A stretch of DNA of 24,209 nt, taken from assembly GCA_947490035.1 (NCBI GenBank), contig CANLGS010000005.1:1-24209 (forward strand). Direction: 5' to 3'. The notes beneath the pieces are model-generated. The model was not told where the DNA came from. It saw nothing but the letters and a program-made list of their open reading frames with translations, and made no database searches. Positions 9,264-15,177 of the stretch are shown in pieces (position 1 is the stretch's first letter; every line of letters begins with the position of its first letter). The DNA comes from Gemmataceae bacterium (lineage in GTDB: Bacteria > Planctomycetota > Planctomycetia > Gemmatales > Gemmataceae). Position numbers and translations under genes: made by a program.

Positions 9264-9838
9264 GCGTGGGCGCTAGAATCATCGCGAAAATCGGAAACAC
9301 AGATATGGGCGCGATCGACATTCAGCCGAGCGAGTGCCGGTTCGAAATCGTGGTGCGCGACGCGACGCCCCCCCGCTTTGCCCGGTCCGCGCTAACCGAC
9401 ACGCAGTACATCCGAGCGAAAGTCCGGCACAACCGCCTCATCGACCTGTTCTTTGGGGCGGTCGCCCACCCGATTCGTACCGGTCCTCACGTTGTCCTTC
9501 ACGACGTGGGCCAGATCGAGACGGACGAGATTTACGTCGCGGTGCGGAACACAGGGCAGCAGTTTGTTATCCCGATTCAGGCGAAAGTTGGGTCCGATCA
9601 GATTGGCACGGTGCAGATCGAACAGGATTTGGCGCTGTGTCGCGACAAGTTCCCGACGCTGACCCCGCGACTCGTGGCCGTCCAATTCAAGAAAGACGCG
9701 ATCGGTGAGGTCATCGTGATGTTTGAACTCGTCCTCGCGAACGACGAGATCAAGGTTCTCGACGAGAAACACTATCGTCTCGTGCCCGCCGACCAGATCA
9801 GCAGCGACGACCTTCAAACCATGTCGCGGACCGACTGA
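9260..9838 (+). CDS. Predicted PD-(D/E)XK-like endonuclease coupled to the DUF3427 helicase
   Basis: A 192-residue soluble protein. Its ATG lies in an ATGA overlap with the helicase stop, which fixes the start and implies co-translation; a GTG at 9197 in the same frame lies inside the helicase gene and is rejected. The best motif is GQIETDEIYV followed by FVIPIQAKVG, with D89 and Q107-x-K109. This matches the D...(E/Q)xK core of PD-(D/E)XK nucleases, with Gln in the Glu position as in many Mrr-type enzymes. The following helix IEQDLALCRDKFP is plausible for the fold. I read it as a DNA nuclease working with the helicase. It might instead be a non-catalytic partner, because the canonical Glu is missing. 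No signal peptide or membrane segment is present. Confidence 0.75.
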   Translation: MSVGARIIAKIGNTDMGAIDIQPSECRFEIVVRDATPPRFARSALTDTQYIRAKVRHNRLIDLFFGAVAHPIRTGPHVVLHDVGQIETDEIYVAVRNTGQQFVIPIQAKVGSDQIGTVQIEQDLALCRDKFPTLTPRLVAVQFKKDAIGEVIVMFELVLANDEIKVLDEKHYRLVPADQISSDDLQTMSRTD

Positions 9839-9921
9839 AACAGTCGCTGCGCCGATGGTGGTGGCTCCGTTGGCGGTCTTCGGCGCCATTGCCACCAAAC
9901 GCTGTGATTTACAGTAGTTGG

Positions 9922-9951
9922 CCCAAGACCGCCACGTGGCGGTCTTGGGCG
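9922..9951. terminator. Perfect 30-bp palindrome between convergent genes (bidirectional terminator candidate)
   Basis: Two 15-nt arms (GCCCAAGACCGCCAC and its complement) meet with no spacer between the nuclease gene and the convergent DUF11 gene. A partial copy of one arm (GGCGGTCTTGG) follows directly. The core AAGACCGCCACG recurs in the element at 11610-11755, so this may be a REP-type sequence as well as a terminator. Confidence 0.6.
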
Positions 9952-9991
9952 GTCTTGGAAACCGAATCGCTCGCTTTGCGGCGCCCTTCGG

Positions 9992-11545
9992 TTACCGCAC
10001 CTTCGCCTTGAACTTCACCGTTCCGCTTTGGCCGGGGAGGATGGTGCCCGGAAGTTCCCAACGGACGATCACCGAGCCGACCTCGTTCTCCGCGACCGTG
10101 AAGTTCGACGCCCGGTCCGACTGGGCCGAACCTTCGATGTAACCCAGCCGCCCACTCAGGCTGTCGCTAATCACGATGTCGCTCACCGCCTTCGAGCCGG
10201 TGTTCGCGTACTTGATCGTGATCGTCACCTCGTCGCCCGCGTTCTTCGGACCCGCCGGGTCCACGCTCTTCGTCACCGTCAGCGGCGCCAGCATCGGGAA
10301 CGCTGTCAGTTGTTCCGGCTCGACCAGGACGGCGACCACCTTCACGCCCGACACCTGCCCGTATGCCTGCGGGCGGCTCGTGCCGATGAAGAACGCCGTG
10401 CCCACCTTGCCCACGAACGACGACGGCCGCACCTTGCCCTCGATCCCGGCCGGCTTCACCAGCGCGATGTCCACCATCGGCGCGTGCCGGTCGCGGAAGA
10501 ACCCGGTGTTCAGGGTGCCCGTGTTCACCGCCGCATTCACGCGGAGGTCGAAGCCGCCGGGCAGCGTTTCGACGCGGCGCACCATGAACCGCGGCGAGCA
10601 GATGCACACGACGTTGGAGGTCGTCACCTTGCGGCGCCCGCCGATGGTGAACTCCACGCCCACGTCGGTCGGGTTCAGCCCGCCGAGCCGGCCGTTCGGG
10701 CCGATGCCGAGCGGGTCGCCCCGGTCGCCGCCGTCCACGAAGCACTCTTCCTTCGGCCCCTTCGGACCCAGTAACGGGTCGTACAGCGGGCACGCGATGT
10801 ACGGCATCAGCGGCGGCGCGACCGGCGACTTCAGGAACTTCTCGCCCGGAAGCAGGATCGTGCCTTCGACCACGTAACTCCTGAGTTGCTCGACGGTCGG
10901 CTTGAGGTTGCCGACGCGCACGATCGCCATGAGCCGGCCGTTCGCCATCGCCGCCTTGAGCGCGGCGTCGTCGCTGCCGTCGGGCATCTCGACCGGCGCG
11001 TTCGGACCGACTTCCGCCGGCAGCGCCTTCTCCGGGTCTTCCAGGTAGATGATCTTCGTGACCACCGCGCCCTTCATCACGCGCTCGATGTCCGCTTCCG
11101 AGAACGTGAGCGGAATCGGGTAGTCCATGTACTTCATGCCGGGCCGCGGGACCAGCGTGCCGCGAATCTCGACTTCCGGGTACAGCGACTTGTTCGGGTG
11201 GTACGGCAGGTTCGACAGCTCGAAGCGGTAGGCGTAGCCGGGGCGCAACCCCATCACGACGGGCGCGTCGTACATGCGGCTCGCGGTCGAACCGGGGAAC
11301 GCGGTAACGCGCACGTCCTTCGGCACGATGAACTTGGCCGCGACCAGCGGCGCGGGAACCGGCACGCCGGCGCCGGGCTGGAGTATGTCCACACCGGTCA
11401 TCGGGCGCGGCGCGTTGAGCGGCAGCGCGCCGACCCCCGCGACCCCGCCGGGCGGTCCCTGCGTCGGCACCGGCAGCGGCTGCGCGGGCGCCAGCCCCTG
11501 ACCGACGACCAGGGCACCGAGCAACGTGAGCGTCTTCGCTTTCAT
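9992..11545 (-). CDS. Secreted DUF11-domain protein
   Basis: A 517-residue exported protein. It opens with a signal peptide (MKAKTLTLLGALVVGQGLAPAQ). A GAGG ribosome binding site 6 nt before the ATG supports the start. After a Pro/Gly linker containing PVPTQGPPGGVAGVGA there is a beta-rich region of about 150 residues with PNKSLYPEVEI, PIPLTFSEADIE, VVTKIIYLEDPEKA and AIVRVGN. The same motif order occurs in the neighbouring lipoprotein, so the two are paralogues in that part. The last 100 residues (LTVTKSVDPAGPKNAGDEVT onward) are a DUF11 domain, a beta-sandwich repeat of surface proteins. A location at the cell surface or in the periplasm is likely; the function is unknown. A hairpin with a T tract separates it from the upstream paralogue, so the pair may be transcribed separately. 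Confidence 0.88.
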   Translation of the reverse strand: MKAKTLTLLGALVVGQGLAPAQPLPVPTQGPPGGVAGVGALPLNAPRPMTGVDILQPGAGVPVPAPLVAAKFIVPKDVRVTAFPGSTASRMYDAPVVMGLRPGYAYRFELSNLPYHPNKSLYPEVEIRGTLVPRPGMKYMDYPIPLTFSEADIERVMKGAVVTKIIYLEDPEKALPAEVGPNAPVEMPDGSDDAALKAAMANGRLMAIVRVGNLKPTVEQLRSYVVEGTILLPGEKFLKSPVAPPLMPYIACPLYDPLLGPKGPKEECFVDGGDRGDPLGIGPNGRLGGLNPTDVGVEFTIGGRRKVTTSNVVCICSPRFMVRRVETLPGGFDLRVNAAVNTGTLNTGFFRDRHAPMVDIALVKPAGIEGKVRPSSFVGKVGTAFFIGTSRPQAYGQVSGVKVVAVLVEPEQLTAFPMLAPLTVTKSVDPAGPKNAGDEVTITIKYANTGSKAVSDIVISDSLSGRLGYIEGSAQSDRASNFTVAENEVGSVIVRWELPGTILPGQSGTVKFKAKVR

Positions 11546-11573
11546 GGCGAACCTCGCGAAGTCCTATTCGACG

Positions 11574-11601
11574 AAAAGCCCACGGAGGGTTGTCCGTGGG
11601 C
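11574..11601 (-). terminator. Intrinsic terminator between the two paralogous envelope genes
   Basis: Read on the minus strand, a perfect 9-bp stem (GCCCACGGA paired with TCCGTGGGC, 6-nt loop, 11578-11601) runs straight into TTTT (11574-11577). It ends the lipoprotein transcript about 30 nt before the DUF11 gene's start codon. That closeness means it could also act as an attenuator. Confidence 0.65.
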
Positions 11602-11609
11602 CTGAGTTC

Positions 11610-11755
11610 GAGAGTAGCCGGCCACTCCGTGGCGGTTCTTCTGTGTTGGTCTTGTGGCACAGACATTCCTGTCTGTGCGGCTGGCCCCTCGAAGCGCACG
11701 GACAGGAATGTCTGTGCCACAAGAGAAGACCGCCACGGAGTGGCGGGCTACTCTC
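11610..11755. repeat. 146-bp nested palindrome (REPIN-like element)
   Basis: The outer arms (about 33 bp, GAGAGTAGCC...) pair with few mismatches. They enclose inner arms of about 30 bp containing GTGGCACAGACATTCCTGTC; the loop is about 15 nt. Both arm types contain their own small palindromes (CCACTCCGTGG and CACAGACATTCCTGTCTGTG). The element ends 3 nt after the lipoprotein stop codon. ORFs crossing it yield peptides such as QTFLSVR and TDRNVCATR, which are repeat artefacts. Confidence 0.85.
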
Positions 11756-11758
11756 CGG

Positions 11759-13144
11759 TCACTTCTTCGGGAACAGCGGGCCGAGCGGCGCGGGCGGCAG
11801 GTCGGTCGGCAGGTCGCTCGGGGCCGACGGCGGCAGCGCGGGCAGCGTCGGCGCCGGGCGAACGGTCGCGGTGCCGGGCGGGTTCAGCGGCACGTTCCCG
11901 CCGACCTTGTCCTTCGGCATCGGCGGCATCGGAACCGGCACCACCGGCCCCGGTCCGGGCATGAGACCCGGCATCGGCATCATCAGACCGCCCGCCGGCG
12001 GGGCCGTCATCGCGGGGGAGACGCGGTTCTCCAGGTCGATGTTGCCCATGCGGATGATCGCCAGGATCGTCCCGCGGCGCTGCGCCTCCGCGACCGGATC
12101 GGCACCCGGTTCGAGGCGCGTCGAGACGACTTCTTCCGCACCGACGACCGTGCTGAAGTCCTGGTTGATCGGGTCCGGCAGGTACACCACCTTCACCACC
12201 AGGTTGCCCGCCTTCGCCTGGGCGAAGTCGTCCGCGGAGAACGTCAGCGGCACCGACGAGTGGCTCAGGAACACGAGCGACTTCGGGTTCCCCGGCGCGA
12301 TTTCGAGCGTCGGGTAGAAGGACTTGCCGGGGTGGTCCGGGAGGATGCTCGTGAGCCGCAGCCGGTACACCGACCCTTGCAGGAAGTTGTACTCCTTCGG
12401 CGCGGTCAGCGCGGTGGCCTCGTCGTTGAACAAGCCGTCCGTCAACTGCCACGTCACCTTCATCCCGGCCGGGCCGGTGAAGTTGATCGACGCGCGGCCG
12501 TTCGGCAGCCCCGGCCGACCCATGCCCATGCCCATCCCGCCACCCGTGTACGCGCCGACCGCGGCGACCGCGCCGGGCACCCCTTGCGTGGGCACCGGGA
12601 CGATGCCGCCGCGCGGCATGTGCGGCATCTGCGGTCCGTTCGGCCCGGAGGCACCGTAGCCGCCGCCGAAGCCGCCTCCACCGTATCCGGGCGGAGGACC
12701 GTAGCCGCCACCGCCACCGTACCCCGGAGGCGGACCGTAGCCGCCGCCGTAACCCGGAGGCGGGCCGTAGCCGGCGCCGGAGTCGCGGATGACGTTGCCG
12801 CCGACGCCCGGCACGTTGCAGTTCGTGCAGCCCTCGTTCGAGGTGATGCGCGACGGCCCGAAACCGGACACGGGGCGGATCACGCCGCCGTTGCCGACGA
12901 GCGTGTTCGCACCGCCGGCCTGCACCACGCCGGACGGCGCCCCGTAGGGCGCGGTCCCGCGCACGGCCATCACCGGCTCGCCGGCCGGACCTTGCACCCC
13001 GCCGACTTCCTTGCCGCGGGTGACCGTGCCGAACCCGCCGGCACGCGCCGGCGGTTGTGAGTTCTGCTGGGTCTGCGATACGGGGCTGACGCACCCGCCG
13101 CCGAACCCGGCCAATAGCACCAACGTGGACGCGGTACGCTTCAT
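11759..13144 (-). CDS. Gly/Tyr/Pro-rich lipoprotein, paralogue of the DUF11 protein
   Basis: A 461-residue predicted lipoprotein. The N-terminus MKRTASTLVLLAGFGGGC gives a lipobox with Cys18, so it should be lipid-anchored after export. Downstream are a CTNC cysteine pair and then repeats of the type GYGPPPGYGGG (12651-12780). These are followed by PVPTQGVPGAVAAVGA and a domain of about 150 residues with HPGKSFYPTLEI, VPLTFSADDF, LVVKVVYLPDP and AIIRMGN. The same motifs appear in the same order in the DUF11 protein next door. The C-terminus is a long Pro/Gly/Met-rich tail. The low-complexity regions may span or contact the cell wall, and the shared domain may bind a ligand or partner; both points are guesses. 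The ATG at 13144 follows GGGGGAG at close range. Confidence 0.85.
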   Translation of the reverse strand: MKRTASTLVLLAGFGGGCVSPVSQTQQNSQPPARAGGFGTVTRGKEVGGVQGPAGEPVMAVRGTAPYGAPSGVVQAGGANTLVGNGGVIRPVSGFGPSRITSNEGCTNCNVPGVGGNVIRDSGAGYGPPPGYGGGYGPPPGYGGGGGYGPPPGYGGGGFGGGYGASGPNGPQMPHMPRGGIVPVPTQGVPGAVAAVGAYTGGGMGMGMGRPGLPNGRASINFTGPAGMKVTWQLTDGLFNDEATALTAPKEYNFLQGSVYRLRLTSILPDHPGKSFYPTLEIAPGNPKSLVFLSHSSVPLTFSADDFAQAKAGNLVVKVVYLPDPINQDFSTVVGAEEVVSTRLEPGADPVAEAQRRGTILAIIRMGNIDLENRVSPAMTAPPAGGLMMPMPGLMPGPGPVVPVPMPPMPKDKVGGNVPLNPPGTATVRPAPTLPALPPSAPSDLPTDLPPAPLGPLFPKK

Positions 13145-13280
13145 GTTCTCCCCCGAAGACCCAACGAACCGTTCGCTTCATTAAAATCTTCGACCGCGGC
13201 ACGTTCCGAACTTTGCAAAAACCCGGATTTGCCAGCGCGAATAGAACGACCGGAAATGTCGGCGCGAGGAAAAGCAAGAA

Positions 13281-13327
13281 GCGGGCGGAATCCAACGGCG
13301 GGAGTGAGCCGTTGGGATTCCGCCCGC
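13281..13327 (-). terminator. Strong intrinsic terminator of the 62-residue gene
   Basis: A stem of about 19 bp with one bulge (GCGGGCGGAATCC paired with 13315-13327, and so on; 8-nt loop) is followed on the minus strand by TTCTTGCTTTTCC. It lies about 55 nt after the stop of the small gene and well upstream of the next gene in that direction. Confidence 0.75.
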
Positions 13328-13381
13328 TTCGCCAGTTCCTCCTTGATAGGGGAGACGGGTGCGGTTTGGGGGAGTAAGAGC

Positions 13382-13570
13382 TTACGCGACCAGGGCGCGT
13401 TCGGTGGTCGCGGCCGGCGTCTGGGCCTGGGCGCGGTCGGCGGTCATCTCTTCCTTCACGCGGCGCGTCAGCTTCAGCACGAAGGCCATGTCGCGGAGGA
13501 GCTTCTCGGCATCGACGTGGGTGGTCTGGGCGGTCGTGGTGACGCGGGCGGTGCTGGTGATCGGGGTCAT
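13382..13570 (-). CDS. 62-residue protein of unknown function with its own sigma-54-like promoter
   Basis: The start at ATG 13570 is supported by AAGGAAG 7 nt upstream. A longer reading of the frame (to 13678) would run through the promoter and is rejected. The product begins MTPITSTARVTTTAQTTHVD and has one amphipathic helix, EKLLRDMAFVLKLTRRVKEE, then a Thr/Ala-rich tail. There is no signal peptide or membrane segment. The central helix with Lys/Arg/Glu pairs could mediate binding to another protein. I do not recognise a family. A full transcription unit is visible (sigma-54-like promoter, ribosome binding site, ORF, hairpin terminator), which argues strongly that this is a real, regulated gene. 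Confidence 0.7.
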   Translation of the reverse strand: MTPITSTARVTTTAQTTHVDAEKLLRDMAFVLKLTRRVKEEMTADRAQAQTPAATTERALVA

Positions 13571-13613
13571 GTTATGCTTCCTTGCGGTTAGGTTTCCTTC
13601 GATGGGAGAAGGT

Positions 13614-13634
13614 AAAGCAGAGGCCGTGCCACAC
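13614..13634 (-). promoter_or_regulatory. Sigma-54 (-24/-12) promoter candidate for the 62-residue gene
   Basis: Minus-strand TGGCACGGCCTCTGCTTT fits the RpoN consensus TGGCACG-N4-TTGCW with one mismatch. The invariant GG (complement of 13629-13630) and GC (complement of 13617-13618) are exactly 10 bp apart. The predicted transcription start is about 35 nt before the ATG. The rest of 13635-13822 shows no gene; an activator site was not identifiable. Confidence 0.65.
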
Positions 13635-13822
13635 CGCGCGGGAATTCGCCGGAATCGCGCCGCACGCTGTGATTTCAAGGCTTTCGCGCGATGCGGAGCG
13701 TGGAGACGTGTATCCGCAGTTCTTACGGGACCGTTGTAACCGTTGCGACTTCACAGAAAGTCTACATTCCGCGAATGGCGGAATTACAACCGCGCGTGAA
13801 GGTGGGGAGAGCGACTGTTCTG

Positions 13823-14006
13823 GGTAGGTGCCGCTTGCCGAGCGGCACGGTTACCCAACGTCTGATGCCAAAAAGTAGCTCGTGTCGCCCCTCTTGCCGC
13901 GTATAACCGCGGTTGCCGATGAACGAACCCAACGTGTGGTGCCAAAAAGTAGCTCGTGTCGCCCACACAGAGGTTCGCCCGTGCCGCTCGGCAAGCGGCA
14001 CCTACC
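13823..14006. repeat. Composite element: 28-bp perfect inverted repeat enclosing 38-bp direct repeats
   Basis: The terminal arms (13823-13850 and 13979-14006) are perfect complements. Each contains the palindrome GTGCCGCTTGCCGAGCGGCAC with a 5-nt centre. Inside lie two direct repeats (13853-13890 and 13927-13964) sharing TGCCAAAAAGTAGCTCGTGT and differing at two positions. A 36-nt spacer containing CCGCGTATAACCGCGG separates them. The element ends 5 nt after the epimerase stop. It looks like a non-autonomous mobile element or structured repeat; no protein is encoded. Confidence 0.85.
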
Positions 14007-14011
14007 AAAAC

Positions 14012-15025
14012 CTATGGCTCGTCGGTGACCACGACCGGCGCGGTCTTCGGCGCTTCGAGGTCGGACGTGTCCAACCGGCCTTCGTCATGGAGTTGCTTGA
14101 AGATGGCGACCGTTTCGCGGATGCCGTCCACCAGCGGCGTCTTCGGCATCGGGCCGAGGTCGCGCTGCAAGCCGTCGTCCGACAGGTCGTAGGCGATGGC
14201 GATTTGCGTGGTGCCGAACGTGACCAACTTCGCGGCGTCCGGCAGTACGACGCTCAGCGCCGCGTGGAACTCCTTCATCGCGATCACCGCGCCGCGGAGG
14301 TTGTAGCTCTTCGCCCCGCTGTACGGGCGGTCCACCGAGTGGACGAAGACCTTCGCCACGTCATCGACGTACTGGAAGTCGCTGGAGCCGCCGAAGTTGA
14401 TGTGATAGGAGCGGCCGAGCATCGCGGCCTTGATCGCCTTCGTCGGTTCGCTGGTCATGCCGAGGTCGCGGCCGACGCCGTACACGGTCCACGGGCGCAA
14501 GCCCACGCTTGAGATGCCGAAGTCCTGGAAGTAGATGCGGGCGTTGCCTTCGTTGCAGCACTTGAACACGCCGTAATGCGTGCTGGGAACAAGCGGCGCA
14601 TCATCGGGCTGCGCGCCAGCGGGGTATTTGTCCGGTCCGCCGAACACCGCGGCGGAGCTTGCGTACACGAACCGCTTCACCTGATCGCCGGCGGCCTTCA
14701 CCGCCTCGAACACCGCGAGCGTGCCGAGCACGTTCACCTTCGCGCCCAACAGCGGGTCGGCGCGGCACGTCGGCACCTGAAGCCCGGCAAGGTGGATGAC
14801 GTGCGAAATCGTGTGGGACGTGATCGCGGCGGAGAGCGTCTTCAGGTCGGTTACGTCGCCTTGCACGAACGTGACCTTCGCGACCTCCGATTCCGGCAGC
14901 ACGAGCCGCAACCGGCGGGCGTCTTCGCGCAGGTCGTAGACCCACACCTGATCGCCGCGCGCGAGCAGGTTGCGAATGATCCACGCCCCGATGAACCCGT
15001 ACCCGCCGGTAATCAGCACGCGCAT
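14012..15025 (-). CDS. NAD-dependent epimerase/dehydratase (extended SDR family)
   Basis: A 337-residue Rossmann-fold enzyme acting on a nucleotide-sugar or similar substrate. MRVLITGGYGFIG gives the NAD-binding GxxGxxG right at the N-terminus. YVYASSAAVFGG-type Ser residues and the catalytic YxxxK (in STHYGVFK) follow, and GLRPWTVYGVGRD is a typical extended-SDR substrate-loop motif. The ATG at 15025 has GGAG 9 nt upstream. An ATG at 15055 in the same frame lies within a long inverted repeat and is rejected. The substrate cannot be told from sequence alone; UDP-sugar 4-epimerase-like enzymes are the nearest general match. No sugar-pathway genes are adjacent. Its 3' end abuts a repeat element. 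Confidence 0.9.
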   Translation of the reverse strand: MRVLITGGYGFIGAWIIRNLLARGDQVWVYDLREDARRLRLVLPESEVAKVTFVQGDVTDLKTLSAAITSHTISHVIHLAGLQVPTCRADPLLGAKVNVLGTLAVFEAVKAAGDQVKRFVYASSAAVFGGPDKYPAGAQPDDAPLVPSTHYGVFKCCNEGNARIYFQDFGISSVGLRPWTVYGVGRDLGMTSEPTKAIKAAMLGRSYHINFGGSSDFQYVDDVAKVFVHSVDRPYSGAKSYNLRGAVIAMKEFHAALSVVLPDAAKLVTFGTTQIAIAYDLSDDGLQRDLGPMPKTPLVDGIRETVAIFKQLHDEGRLDTSDLEAPKTAPVVVTDEP

Positions 15026-15043
15026 TAAAGGAATCTCCAAAGG

Positions 15044-15173
15044 GAAGAGAAGCAAAGAGCCGCAGATGACGCAGAAGGACGCAGATCAAGACCGAAAGCA
15101 TTCTTCAAAAGCAATCGTCGGCTTTGTTTTATCTGCGTCCGTCTGCGTCATCTGCGGCTCTTTGCTTCTCTTC
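15044..15173. repeat. 43-bp near-perfect inverted repeat between gyrA and the epimerase gene
   Basis: Arms 15044-15086 and 15131-15173 match with one mismatch and enclose a 44-nt loop. Each arm repeats short units of the GACGCAGA / GCAGAT type (GCCGCAGATGACGCAGAAGG). The right arm starts 4 nt after the gyrA stop on the minus strand, so the structure could terminate or stabilise the gyrA transcript. The left arm lies just upstream of the epimerase ribosome binding site. Confidence 0.85.
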
Positions 15174-15177
15174 TGTC

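Noticed and set aside
10167..11720. 517-codon frame overlapping the DUF11 gene on the same strand
   Set aside because: It starts inside the 11610-11755 repeat and the rest is Arg/Gly/Ala-rich frame-shifted sequence.
11748..13295. 515-codon frame overlapping the lipoprotein gene on the same strand
   Set aside because: It lacks the signal peptide and conserved motifs seen in the alternative frame; Arg-rich composition marks it as a shadow.
13382..13678. 98-codon version of the small minus-strand gene
   Set aside because: The extra N-terminal part would cover the sigma-54-like promoter and the ribosome binding site; the ATG at 13570 fits better.
13762..14001. Small ORFs through the 13823-14006 element
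   Set aside because: They translate the inverted and direct repeats in several frames; no start context or family match.
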